The notes under the pieces are model-generated. The model did not search any database. It was given only the letters and a program-made list of their open reading frames with translations, and was not told the DNA's origin. DNA of 64,000 nucleotides. Source: Taudactylus pleione. Lineage: Eukaryota; Chordata; Amphibia; Anura; Myobatrachidae. The stretch is from the NCBI GenBank assembly GCA_031769625.1, contig JAUIMM010000484.1, positions 5,945,501 to 6,009,500 of the forward strand, given 5' to 3'. Position 1 is the first letter of the stretch, and each line of letters begins with the position of its first letter. This document shows, piece after piece, positions 26,980 to 38,224 of the stretch. A program made the position numbers and the translations under genes.

Positions 26980-27500
26980 GGGCCTGATTCAGCTTGGATC
27001 ACATGGCTGTGTTCGCATGCAGCCGGACGATGTTTGTGCTCTGCACATGCGTATGCATCGCAGTGCGCAAACTGGCCGCTGCAATTGGGAAGCACACAAA
27101 GGGGTCTCTTTGGATTACACACTGACTGTGTTTTCTACAGCAACCTCGTAGCAATAATACACTGAAATTCACACACACTGACAAGCAGGGCCTACGCATG
27201 CGCACCCTCCATTGCGTTAATGTCCTGCATCTTACTGTGTATATACAGTACAGTATACAAAATGGCTGGGAGACAGTGGCCCTGTTCTAGGAGGGAGCTG
27301 CTAATCTTCCTACAGTGGTAAGATCAGCCACTCGCCAATAATAATGAGCGCTGGGCTTATATTAACATCCAATATGACATCCTGGCCAAATTAGACTGGG
27401 ATCGGAGCATCTGTTTGCTCAAGCAAAGCTGGAGCGATCTTGTGAGTAGGGATGCCCCACGGCTGCAAAGGCTCAGGCAGCACCTTGTGCATAGTAAGTA
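26980..27500 (+). pseudogene. Myb/SANT-like ORF remnant next to a GGGCCTGATTCAG end
   Basis: A transposon-like end, GGGCCTGATTCAGCTTGG, begins at 26980. An ATG at 27262 opens a frame with MAGRQWPCSRRELLIFLQW, an in-frame TAA, then NNNERWAYINIQYDILAKLD and LKQSWSDLVSRDAPRLQRLR. Spaced Trp residues with the phrase LLKQSWSDL are reminiscent of the Myb/SANT-like DNA-binding domain found in PIF/Harbinger accessory proteins and related host genes. The frame meets a GTAAGT donor-like site near 27495. It could be a decayed transposon protein; the link with the end at 26980 is an inference, and the family assignment is weak. Confidence 0.35.
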
Positions 27501-27539
27501 CACTATTACAGTAAAGTTACAGTAGTTAAGCATAGCCAC

Positions 27540-27835
27540 TCAGGATCTGCATAGTGGCATTACTGTGTTGCATAATGTGAATTTTCTCTGCATGACATAC
27601 TGTACAGTAACATGCATAAGGGTCACTACTGTGTGACATAATGTGAATAAGGTGCACTACTGTGTGATAACATGAATAAAAGGCACTTCTGTGTAATATA
27701 ATGTATATAAGGTGCACTACTGTGATGTAAAGTGAATAAGATGAACTAATGTGATGTAATGTGAATAAGGGACACAACTGTGTGGTGTAATGTGACTAAG
27801 GGGCACTTTTCTGTGGCATAATTTTAATTGAGGGT
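27540..27835. repeat. Minisatellite, about 30-bp unit
   Basis: About nine degenerate units of the type gtgcactactgtgtgacataatgtgaataag repeat with indels. There is no coding meaning. Confidence 0.8.
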
Positions 27836-28929
27836 TCTGTTTTGTGGTCACTCCTCTTCCCAGTGAGAGCACGTCTATTTTTTTTTGGCTCACGTGGAAG
27901 ATGTATGCTCTCCCTACTTCAAATATGGAATGGGGCAACCAATGCTCTTTACAGTACAGTACAGTATGTACTGTACACAGGGCACCAGAATCTGTAGTTC
28001 AGGTTCTGCTTTGGTGTGCAAAAATGTCCTCCTATGCAGAATCGTAACTAGGGTGTTGCAGTCGGTGCAGTGCACAGATCGCAGATGCTCTGTGGGTGGA
28101 ACCAGCCACCGCCACACTCTGTATGTGCCTGCTGCCAAGGTATAATAGTAGTGGTGTGCCTGGCTCCTTCTCTGGCCGGTGCACTGCTACAAATATACAG
28201 TAAATTCCAATGGGCAGTGCTGTATTGCTGCCTGCCTTTCAAGTCTGCTGAGTTCCACCTTCCCCAGGCCGTCTTTCTGCATTCCGGCCCCACAGTAGTG
28301 CTAAATAACTCTTGAAAAAGATTATATATATTCTAGGTGGTTGTAACAATCAAGGTGTAGAGTAGAGTTGGTTACAGGGGTACTTACTATGATTTTCAGG
28401 AGTACAGAAAAATGTCAGTCATTGCTTGGTGGTGAATGTGCTGAGCAGGTGTTGGCAGCTATCAATGGCAGAGATGCTACCTTCATGCTTCATGAGCAGC
28501 AGCTCAGTTATCCCATCAGACTGCTGCAAATAGTGTAGTAGCCGAGACTGTTACCAGACTGTTACCACCTCTTCCTCCCTATTTCATTGGCTCAGCCTTT
28601 GACCACCTCTTCTCTTTGTCATTTTTTTAAAAACTTAATAATTTCCTTGCCAGCAAGTACATCAGAACTGTAATGCACTGGACACAACTTGTAACTGATA
28701 TCAGTCTATAATATTGCCTGTTATTGTATGTGTTACCAGTTTCTAATTGATTCAGAAGTCGTAGTTGTACATAGAATTTGATCATTAAAGTAGAAAAATT
28801 AAAATGTGATGACTAAATTTGCAAAGCAAAAGTGAATAGCCAGAATTTAGCAAAAATCTTTTGCCATGAGAGGTAAGATCTGAGCTACCCCCGATGATGA
28901 GACAAGAAGCAAAGTGATATGACTACTGC
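27836..28929. other. Intergenic, nothing recognised
   Basis: Short ORFs only. A small tacagtacagtacagtatgtactgta palindromic stretch lies near 27950-27976. Confidence 0.45.
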
Positions 28930-29204
28930 CAGAGCCGTAACTAGACTTTTTGGTGCCCTGTGCCACAGAGAGCATTGGCGCCCTCCCTCATTTTTCGAAG
29001 GGACATAATGCACCCAAAAAAGTGCCATTCATGGGGAAGGGCCTGGGAAGAGATAGGGGAGGCCAGGAGATGCTGAGGATGAAATAAGAGGAAGCTACAA
29101 GCAAGAATGATAATAAACAGAAATTTGACAGGCCCAAATAGCACCCCCTGACCTGTGGTGCCCTGTGCGATGGCACCGGCCGCACTACCCTAGCTACGGC
29201 CCTG
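28930..29204. mobile_element. hAT-type MITE
   Basis: The ends are CAGAGCCGTAACTAG and, inverted, CAGGGCCGTAGCTAG. An exact 8-bp duplication, ACTACTGC, flanks it (28922-28929 and 29205-29212). CAG-type ends and 8-bp duplications are diagnostic of hAT elements. The 275-bp inside is non-coding and repeats the phrase GTGCCCTGTGC near both ends. Confidence 0.92.
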
Positions 29205-29469
29205 ACTACTGCTATCACTTTGCTTTTGGGTACAGAACTGGTCAGCCTAATGCATCTGAGCTGCCGTTGGGTTGTGCATGTGCGAGTATGGATCAGGAGT
29301 AGGGGGGATCCAGAGGATGGTGGAATATAATCCAATTTTAGAATTTGCTAATTATTTTAGTTCTTACATTAAGATTAGGACATGACTCAACTTGGACTAA
29401 AATCATATCTAGGGTTAAAGTTGTGGTAGGTTCAGATTTAAAACTTCAGGTCAGTTTTGATTACATTAA

Positions 29470-29797
29470 GGGGGGGATTCAACTAGTCATGAAAATGTAC
29501 CATGCGCTAATTGATCCCCCGAGGTTATCCAATTGGCCCTGAAGTCAGCCCGGCTACAGCTATTATCGGGGATTTTTTATCTGAACCTCAGCAGGCTCTG
29601 TAAAAAATCCACAATAAATAGCCTGTTTTCACGATCGTTCTATGTGTTTTTGTGCTATGAGAGACAATTTTTTGCACAGAAAAAATAGGTTATAACTGAA
29701 TTGAGTAAGAAAAAACATCACGATAAAATCCCAAAAATTGTGAGAAAGTCCAGTTGTTTGCGTACAAAAATTTTTCGGCGCTACTTGAATTCCCCCC
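29470..29797. repeat. MITE with GGGGGGATTCAA ends
   Basis: Left GGGGGGATTCAACTAG and right, reversed, GGGGGGAATTCAAGTAG form a terminal inverted repeat. It is about 328 bp and non-coding. Confidence 0.75.
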
Positions 29798-29926
29798 TAC
29801 ATATTTTATTTATGCCAATGAAGAGTGAGACTCTCCACTTTAAAACAAGTCTAATTTTCTGTTTTTTTTGGTTAGCCAAAGGCTGGGACAAAAGATTTAT
29901 TATGATCTCTAGACTTCTAGGGGTAA

Positions 29927-31170
29927 ATTTACTAAGAATCATGTTTGGGTGAGATTGCAATTTTCGGGTGAGTTTAGGCATGTTTTTCAACTCGCAAATT
30001 TTCTAAAGACAAACTCGGATGAGTTTGGGAGAGATTTCTCTATTTCCACTGAAACACTCGGGTAAGATTGTAAAACTCGATTTAACTCACCATTGGCCAA
30101 ACTCGAAAGTACTTTTACTGAAAGGTATACAACTTGGGAATTTACCAAGAATCGTTATTACAATCACAGGTATAATTGTAGCAAACTCAGATCTAAATAG
30201 AAGTTATAAATAGACCACCACCTGAGCTGCGAGTTTGGATGAAAAATATACAGATCACTGTGATCTGTGTATTCTTCTGCATCTACAGATAGTTTGAAGT
30301 GTTAATTTAAGACAAAATTACATAGGGCCCCCCCCAAAAAAAACATAACCAGCCCCGGACTGCTCAGCCAGTCCTGGATCCTAAAAATACGAGGGAAAAA
30401 AAAGAGTAGGGTTACACCGTATTTTAAGAACCAGAACTGGGCTGCTAAGCCTGTCCTGGTTTTAAAAATAGGGGGGAAAAGTGAGTAGAAGTCCCCCTAT
30501 TATTAAAACCAGCACTGGACTCAAATCTGGCTAGGGTGTAATGCCACAGCCAGGGGACCCTTTCACCAGGTCACCCCAGCCAAAGCATTATCACCCCAAG
30601 CCAGTCAGCCAAAGCTGGGAATCTCAGGGGAGGTGGGGACCCCACCAATAAGGGGTCCCCCCTCTCCCAAACGCCCCAGACTTAAGCTGAAGCCCGGGGG
30701 TCTTCCCCCCACATCCCTGGAGCGGTGGGTACAGGGGTAATAGTAGTGAAAATATTTTTGAAACTTGATTTTTACCGTAGAACTACAGGTGCCAGCATGC
30801 CTGCCGTTTGCCACTTGTGGAACTACAAGTGCCAGCAAGCAGCCAGCACTTGTAGCCCTGCTATAAAAAAATAGTTAAAAAACCACAAGACACACTCACC
30901 TTAGTAAGTACAATTTTATTACACAACTACCACACTCACACATGCTAACCTGCTTCCAGATTTTTGATCCCCTTGACAAGTAGAATTCCACAGGTGTACT
31001 TGTAAAAAAAAAAACCTATAATCACCTAAGTTCTTGCGCTGGTCTCTGTAGCATCCTGGGTCTTGGCAAAACAAAAGCGAGACACCGACCAGAACAGACT
31101 GTAGCGATGTTCGGCTGACCACACACTAACTGGAGACCATCTTGAAACTGTCAGAAGCTGGAGCCTTCAG
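29927..31170. repeat. Interspersed repeat, copy 1 of a 1.0-1.2-kb family
   Basis: It starts near ggggtaaatttactaagaatc and carries, in order, cagatcactgtgatctgtg, ggccccccccaaaaaaaacataaccagccccgg, tcagccaaagctgg, tgccagcatgcctgcc and acacactcacctt, ending near agtatacaaatgtgtatactta. The same landmarks occur at 35341-36325, and a part occurs at 38940-39010. No ORF is conserved between copies, so it is probably non-autonomous. Class unknown. Confidence 0.6.
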
Positions 31171-31224
31171 CCACTAAGTATACAAATGTGTATACTTAGG
31201 CTTAACAATAATAATAGACAACAA

Positions 31225-31640
31225 CAACTAAATGGGCAAATAGTTTGAAAGAGGGAACTCCCCCCTTTTTAATAATGATGCCTCTGAGTGGGGTATGGAT
31301 GAGGGAGATCGGTAATATTTAGTATCTCCTTCCATCTTCTAACTCTACTAGTGTTTCTGTATTGCCCGGTGATATTATCTTGTGGTCACCAGACATTACA
31401 TCCTAAGGGGCCACATAATTTGAAAGTGAGGACTCCCATCTTTCAAGTGAGAGTACCTCTGAGTTTATTGAAGCTATAATGGGTTATATACTTCCCCATT
31501 CTTGCACTTAATGATCAGTGTATGGGTTATTCTTTGGTGGTCATACATGATTATCAGATTCTAATTTATCAGGGCCCACACCATTTAAAAGAGGAGTCTG
31601 TGGGTTGCAGGATTGGGGATATGAAGAACATTTCATTGTG
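31225..31640. repeat. Degenerate tandem repeat, about 165-180 bp period
   Basis: Segments beginning near 31233, 31411 and 31572 share a gggc.ca.a.tttgaaag..g..ctcc motif and related following text. Divergence is high and the unit limits are approximate. Confidence 0.4.
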
Positions 31641-32684
31641 CTTTCCTCCAGGGGGCAGGGCTTAATAACAACACCTATACCACTATCATAAAGAACCACC
31701 CCCTCCCTTCTTTCAGCAGGAAGAAGTAACAAAAGCATCTGTAGCTAAGTTTTTCCTGCATTTAAAGTCCTGCAGTGCTTAGGAAGAGTTGGACTTGTAT
31801 TTAACACTTTTAATATACATATGAAGTATAAGTCCTACTCATCCTTCGCATTGAGCTACATTATTCATAGAAAATGCAATTAAATACACATCCCAATACA
31901 TTGTTTATTACTTTATAAGTTAAACGAAAATCTTCTTTCCTTCAATTATTTAAATGAAAATTACAATAAAGTCATACAAATAGACGGCTGGTGATTGATA
32001 TAATATAGCCTTGATGCTAATTATTTAATTAGTATTAGCTGAAAAGGTCAATACACAAGCAGATAATCTAATAAGGACAGCCTATATCAGAGGATAGACA
32101 ACTACTGGATATTTTCCTCTGAACATGCATATAGATTTTTATCGACTGATCATATAATTATTGATCTCTTATTCAATGTTTTGATCCCATGTAACATCTA
32201 ATTTATAAACTCCATGATTTAAGCCTCACCATGTTTTAAGCAAGTAAAATATACATAAACATATGCTGACTACACAGAGGTGATTCCTTTGAGAATAGTC
32301 TATCTGAACGGTGATTGTCAAAAACACCAATAGATAACCAAAGAAATCTCATGCATTACTGAGATAAATAAGAATATCTCATGATCTTTAAGGCAATAGA
32401 TTAATTGTTCTTGCACATTTTATAGTACCTACTGTATACAATAAGGTGTCAATATACTATATATGAGTACACAAATAATCACACAGTGGCAAAAATGTTT
32501 TAAATAATTGATTTGCTTACTTTTCTCACAATCTTTTATTTTTAATGTAATAATTTGCTGCTATTTAAAATTCAATCCTTATGATTATAATAAAAGCTAT
32601 GTTTAAATTAAATAATAGTGCACAACGTTAAACAGTACTTTCTTTTCTTCAGTTGCTGTATAGACCCTTATGGAAATTACTCAG
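31641..32684. other. Intergenic, AT-rich, nothing recognised
   Basis: No coding or repeat structure is seen. Confidence 0.45.
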
Positions 32685-32972
32685 TTGTGGTGTTAGGCAT
32701 ATGTCATTTTGATATTGCAACCACTGTTACCAACTTTGTCATCAGTGTTCAGGTGCTGATAAAGTTAGTTAAAATAAAAAGGTAACTAGGGGGTGTCATT
32801 TATCCAGACTCTGTTGTAGAAGAAGGTATTTCTTCTTCACATTTGTCCATGTTGAAAGCAACATGTTAAAACAACAGCATGTGTTTGATCCTGAATATAC
32901 AAAAATAAAGAGTTCCTGTTTGGTTATACTCTCTGCTGCTCCTATATATATATAGTAGTGTATCTACTAATA
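32685..32972 (+). repeat. Copia 5' LTR (left limit approximate)
   Basis: The right limit is set by gtgtatctactaata before the ggtgatgggcccag stretch. The matching 3' copy ends gtgtatctgctaaca. The part tgttgaaag...ctaata (32850-32972) is certain; similarity upstream (aggtaactagggggtgt) suggests the LTR starts further left. Confidence 0.6.
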
Positions 32973-33086
32973 GGTGATGGGCCCAGAACTTCAGGAAGAA
33001 AATGTAAAAATTCAGTACCTCAGTGAAAGAAAATGCAGAAACCAGTGGAAACAGTTGCTGCTACCAGTGCTTCAACCAAATTCACA

Positions 33087-33260
33087 ATGATGAGTCTGAA
33101 CAACCATAACTATATAACATGGAAACACATGTAAAGTTGCTGCTCATAAGAGAAGGTATGTAGAAATGCATGCAATAGGCTAAGCCTGACCCAGTTATAG
33201 AGGAATGGACTGAGAAAGACCAGAGTATAATATCTTTAAGTGTGGAAGATGATCAGATTG
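33087..33260 (+). pseudogene. Copia gag N-terminal remnant
   Basis: An ATG at 33087 opens MMSLNNHNYITWKHM, then a stop. KLLLIREG continues in another frame. N-Y-x-x-W-K-x-x-M followed by L-L-x-R-E-G is the usual start of copia Gag. Confidence 0.65.
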
Positions 33261-33280
33261 TGCATATATATACAGTAATG

Positions 33281-33620
33281 CCTCATACACACTAGATGAT
33301 GTGTGCATACACCAACATCATCAGTGGTGGGCCCAGCAGGGGTGCCAGCATTGGCAAGTGTATACACACTTGCCAATGCCGATCAGTGACGAATGACAGG
33401 AGGGGAGGAGCAGGGCCATGCTGCATTCAGCAGCATGGCATTGCTCATGATATCCCCAGATTGGGCTGCATGTACAGCTGACTGGGGATATTGTTAATGA
33501 CCTGTGGCAGCATGCATGATTGGTCGTTTGGACTATACACACTAGACGATATGAACAATATATCATTGAATGATATCGTTATCATTCATATGGTTCTCTT
33601 TTCTCATCTAGATTATATGC
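33281..33620. repeat. MITE-like insertion, TACACACTAGACGAT family
   Basis: It holds catacacactagatgatgtg near the left and tatacacactagacgatatgaac near 33535, with cttgccaatg inverted repeats around 33352-33380. The same end sequence occurs at 56539-56842 and 51792. It interrupts the copia gag-protease region. The right end is unclear. Confidence 0.55.
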
Positions 33621-33899
33621 GGCTTAACTAAGACACTGCGATAGAAAGCCAGAATGATTCAGCTAAAGAAACAAGATGCAATCCAAAAGCAAAGAGTGCT
33701 ATAAAGTAGCTGGAAAACACTTCAATGCAAACAGACACACAGTGATAGTGTATTGACTCAGGAGCTACAAGTTATATAAAAAATAATACAAATGTCTTTA
33801 TTCAGTTAGATCAATGTAATTATAAAGGAAAACCCACATCTAATCATCATTATATGGTCTCAGAAGAAATAGGAGAAGGTTATATTTATTTTCCAGTCT

Positions 33900-35340
33900 C
33901 TCAAATATTTACCAAAATTATACTCATGAAGAATGTCTTATATGTATCTAATATTGACACCAATCTGTTGTCTGTGTAAAATATTACCAAGCAAGGACAT
34001 GTTGTGATATTTAAAGGTGATAAATGCAGTTTTATAAATTGTAGGCATACACATGCAGAAGGAAAAAAAATCACAAATCAACTCTAAATTGTAATGAAGC
34101 TGTTAATACCCCTAACAGAGGCATGTTAACTGTATTCATGTATGGCACCATCATATAGGGCACATAAATCCAGAAGCTATTAAAATGCTAGTCCAGGAAA
34201 TAGCATGCACATGGTATAAAGATTGATCCCTAAACCAAAGTATTGAAATGTGTAAGCTGTTTAAAAAGGGAAAACAATAAGAATTAAAAAAACAGTAATA
34301 GCAGAGCCGCAACGTGCCTAGATGTAAGTCACACAGATGTATGTGGAATGAAAAATGTTTCCCCAAAATTATTTTTTTCTCATATTCATTGATGATTACT
34401 CAAAATTCACAACACTTTACCTCCTGTACAGCACGCAAGAAGTTTCAGAAAAACATTTAAAGCATATCTTGCTCAAGTAAAGAACATGTTTGGATGTACT
34501 GTATTCCCAAACAGTATGTGCAGATAATGGAAAATAATATATAAGTGGCAAGACACAAGCCATTCTGAAAAAAATATGGAATTATGTTTCAGACAACAGT
34601 ACTGTACTATCCAGAGCAAAATGGTGTAGCTGAGAGGATGAATGGAACAATTGGTGGAAGTGGGTGGAGCATGCTCTTTGATGCAGACAAGCCAGCAATT
34701 TACTGGGGAAAAGCAATCATGACAGCCTGCTATCTTCAAAATCATTCATATGGAGTTGAAAAACTCCATATGAACTGTGGAATGGAAAGAAACCTGACCT
34801 ACAACATACTGTATAATAATCTTTGGAAGTAAAGCATTTGTACACATTCCAAAGGAGAAATGCTCAAAGTGGGATGCTCGTGCAAATGAAGGAATGCTTG
34901 TAGGCTACAGTGAATCACAAAAGAGTTATAGAATTCTGCATAAAGAAGCCAACCAGGTGACAATAAAAAGAAGTGTTGTTATTGATGAAAGCTTAGTGTA
35001 TCAATCATTTCATGGAACAACATGAGCAGAACAAATTGAGGAAGAAGTTTAAAAGCCACCACTTGAGGAAGAGGAAAATGAAAATAAATTTATTATGGAT
35101 GATCCAGTGACTGTTGAAGAGGGAACAAGAGTATACCACCAAAGGGTTATTTTAGCTTGCTCGGAAAAAGAACCACAATCTGTGCCTGAATCCTGGAAAA
35201 ACATGCAGAAACTGCCTGCCATTTAAAAGGAAATATGGATTAAAGCTGCTGGTGATGGAATCTCTCAAACAGCTCCAGACATGAGATATTACAGTTACCT
35301 CCAGGAAAACATGCATTGGTTGTAAATGGATTTTTAAGAC
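33900..35340 (+). pseudogene. Copia pol remnant: protease end, integrase, start of RT
   Basis: In order: LMKNVLYVSNIDTNLLSV (protease-integrase linker) near 33925-33980; VWHHHIGHINPEAIKMLVQE (the GAG-pre-integrase His motif) near 34127-34190; FLIFIDDYSKFTTLYLL (first catalytic Asp) near 34366-34430; VCADNGK (second Asp) near 34512-34535; then YYPEQNGVAERMNGTIGG (catalytic Glu, the longest open part, 34584-34832). Further on, KCSKWDARANEGMLVGYSES and LPPGKHA, the first RT motif, run up to 35340. Many frameshifts and stops are present. The RT is cut where the 1-kb repeat begins. Confidence 0.85.
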
Positions 35341-36325
35341 CAAGGGCTAACTTTACTAAAAGTCTATTTTGTGCTTTGGGCCTTTTTTCAGTCAGTTTTG
35401 CAAACTGACCTTTTGCTACAGTTAAAAGTGACAGCAATACAACCGAAAAGCCTTACTTTAGAAAATTTTAGAACATTGGAACAACAAATGATTTTTCCAC
35501 CTAGAAAAGAATAGAATCCGCAGACTTACTAATGGTCTATTGTAAATCGACCACAAAATGATAGAAAAGCCTCAAAACAATTTACCTTCCTGATGAAGAT
35601 GAGTTTGGGAGGAGCACTGCACAGATCATTATGATCTGTGCAAGCTGCATTAAGTTAAAATGTTATCAAAGTGTTAAAAATATAATTTTTTTAAAATTGT
35701 GTAGGGTTCCCCCTAAATCAATAACCAGCCCCAGCCTGGGATGATATTGGAAAATAGGAGAAAAAATGATGTGGGTTTTCCATATTTTACAATAACTAGC
35801 ACCAGGCTAAACCAGCTGGGGGATAATGCCATAGAAGGGGGACACACTGCATTGGGTCCCCGTGTCATCACATTAACCAGTCCCAAACTGTTCAGCTCAG
35901 GGGTCCACCCTCCTGGAGAACTTCCAACCCAGGGCTATTCCCCACATTCCTGCTGTTGGTGGATGTGGTGTTACTAATAAAAAACGTTAATAATATTTTC
36001 ATTACAAGTGAAAGCAAAAGTCCCTTGCAGGCCGGCACTTGTGGAACAAGTGCTAGCATGCCAGGACATTAACAGTCTACTGGCACCTGTAGTCTGCCCA
36101 TAATCAAAATATTAAAATAAATACAGAACTCACACACCAACTGTACTAATCCTGTACTAAAATATATCATTAAATGAAAAAAACTTTCATACTTACCAAA
36201 TCCTTGGATGGCCCCTCTTCGGTCAATGTAGGCATCCATAAGATTGTGTAAAATTAAAAAACGGAAATCAACCCCACGGATACACACTGTACACTTGTGT
36301 ACAGTGCTAGCAATAAATGAAAGGT
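35341..36325. repeat. Interspersed repeat, copy 2 of the 1.0-1.2-kb family
   Basis: It starts gggctaactttactaaaag, repeats the landmarks cagatcattatgatctgtg, ataaccagccccagcc, ctggcacctgtag and actcacacacc of copy 1 (29927-31170), and ends near gtacacttgtgtacagtgctag. It sits inside copia RT, so it arrived after the copia element. Confidence 0.65.
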
Positions 36326-36329
36326 CACT

Positions 36330-36463
36330 AGCCAGGGGGTGTATTTAAATGTTGAAAGAAGCATGTTAAATTTGCAGCATGTGTTTGATCCTGTTTGTAC
36401 AGAAATAAAAAGTTCCTATTTGATTATATTTTTTGCTGCTCCTATATAGTGTATCTGCTAACA
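36330..36463 (+). repeat. Copia 3' LTR remnant
   Basis: gttgaaagaagcatgttaaatttgc...tgctgctcctatatagtgtatctgctaaca is aligned with 32850-32972 at roughly 80% by eye. A 45-bp segment of the 5' copy is missing just upstream. Confidence 0.65.
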
Positions 36464-37527
36464 CCATTATATCCCATATACTGCGTGTTGTGGTTGCAGC
36501 TCTACTGATATTGGATTATAAACTGCTATTGTGGTCCCGATTTAAGCCACTGACCGAACCAGTGTCGGGGGTTTCCAGGTAACTGGAAACTCCTCAGCCT
36601 GGTGCAAAGCCAGGGGGGCATGATCAGTGTGATCGCTCCCCACCTGGCAGGCATAAGAGACATATCTTCCACTGCAGCCCAGCGCACAGCAGTGTGTGCT
36701 GGGCTGCTGTGAGATAAGAGGGATGGGGAGTGGTGCCGGGCCCCTCCAGCAAGCCCGCACCCAGGTAATTAGTACCGCTCCCCCACCCTCTCCCGGCACC
36801 CCTGGACCCCATAAGTTAAGGAAATGATATGAGGCCATCCTGATCTATAGGCTCGTGTGCAGTGTACATCCTGGATTTATTGTGGATACTCCCACTGTCT
36901 AATTTTTCCCAGTAATACAAAAATATTTTTGAAGGAAGAAATGTAACTTGTTCTGCAGGTAATTCAGTACAATTACTCTCTAAAACATGTCAGACACCCC
37001 CATAGAGTATTGTAGTTTAATACAACAAAGTTTCAGCATAAATTGTAATTACTGTAGAGTCTCTGAAAAACATGTGTGCATCAATTTGCAGATTCTTCCT
37101 GTATAATTAGATTGGGGGAGCAGCATTTAGCTTTATATAAATGGGATAGAAAAACAATGGTGTTGAAAAGCTTCATAATTATATCTGAATCCTAATGAAG
37201 TCCCTAGTTGGCTCAAATTAGATATGGAAATGTACGACTATGTAGAAAAATGCTGTACAGAATTATGTATCACTACTTATGGAAAATAATCTAAACTCTA
37301 TAGGGAATTATAAAGAAGAAGGGAGGAACTGTGCAAAGACTTACTGAGAAACTGGCTATTTTACAACTGCTATTCCAACCAACACTTCCATCTGCAGCCT
37401 TGGTCTACTGATTAAATACTGTAGCCAATTTGTTTTTTTTAATATGTCTGTATAGTGCATATGTACTGTACCATAGATATACAATATGTCAGCAAATTAG
37501 ACTTCCAACACTACATCTGCTACCTCA
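36464..37527. other. Intergenic, nothing recognised
   Basis: A GC-rich patch (36540-36840) contains short inverted words such as gtttccaggtaactggaaac, but no element ends were fixed. The remainder is AT-rich without a recognised gene. Confidence 0.4.
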
Positions 37528-38224
37528 TCTATATATAGTATAAAATAAAGACACTGGTAGGCGTCTGTCTGTTTTTTCGGGGTAGTCCCGATAACTACTG
37601 CCTGGATTTTGATTCAAGTTTCACTATTCTAAGGAGCATTTGTCGAGGAAGGTTTAGGTGTATGAAACATTAATGTAGGACAAAAAGGAACTGAGCAGTG
37701 ACAATGTTAGTGAAGGAAGTCAATGAAAAAAACGGATGTCCGATCGCTTTCCTGGCTTATACTGCCTAAACCATTAAAGATATATCACAACTATGAACTT
37801 TATTTTATATCATGTAGAGATTTATACATATTATCTGGTTTCTCCAGAACAATTAATGTAAGCCCTGTTTGCTGATACAAAATTATGTTTTCCTTTTTTT
37901 TACCATTCCTATTTTATTTATGTGAAAAATGTGAAAAATTATTCTTTAATTTCAAACAAGTCCAATTACCGGTAAGAGTCTGCTTTGGCATGACATTAAA
38001 TAAAGCACAGGGACAGACACCTAATTTGGCCGGAGTTGACTTAAGTGGAGACTGTTTTCCTCATGGACAACTTTACGTTGCCCTTTTGCGTGTCATGTCA
38101 AAACTAAATCTTTTCATGTTGACGTCAGGAGGAAAAACGACTAATGTCATCTACTAGAAAATCTAATAAGACCTTGGTTAAAAAAGACTAGCGCCATAAA
38201 TGCGAAGCCGAGGCTGGCTACTAG
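37528..38224 (+). mobile_element. Helitron, short, with helicase tail
   Basis: The left end begins TCTATATATAG after an A, and the right end is CTAG before a T, preceded by the small hairpin AGCCGAGGCT. TC...CTRR ends, an AT insertion site and a subterminal hairpin are the Helitron signature. The first 100 bases (ggcgtctgtctg...gattttgattcaagtttc) look like a typical Helitron 5' end. It is only 697 bp, so most of the Rep/helicase gene has been deleted. Confidence 0.85.
37948..38157 (+). pseudogene. Helitron helicase C-terminal fragment
   Basis: The frame reads VQLPVRVCFGMTLNKAQGQT, then LAGVDLSGDCFPHGQLYVAL and LRVMSKLNLFML to a stop at 38157. These are the last two motifs of the Pif1-type helicase of Helitrons (NKxQGQT and HGQLYVAxSRV). 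The Ser of the SRV motif is Leu here. The N-terminal Rep domain and the Walker motifs are absent, so this is a tail only, with an unusually intact frame. Confidence 0.88.

Larger units (their letters stand above)
32685..36463 (+). mobile_element. Ty1/copia retrotransposon remnant with later insertions
   Basis: Matching end pieces at about 32685-32972 and 36330-36463 share gttgaaag.aacatgtta, gcatgtgtttgatcctg, aaataaa.agttcct and tgctgctcctatata, and are read as LTRs. After the left one comes ataggtgatgggcccag, similar to the primer-site region of copia elements. Gag, protease, integrase and the start of reverse transcriptase follow in copia order on the + strand, each with stops or shifts. 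Copia elements are uncommon in vertebrates. A MITE-like insertion lies at about 33281-33620, and a 1-kb repeat enters at 35341 inside RT. The rest of RT and RNase H is missing. Confidence 0.8.
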
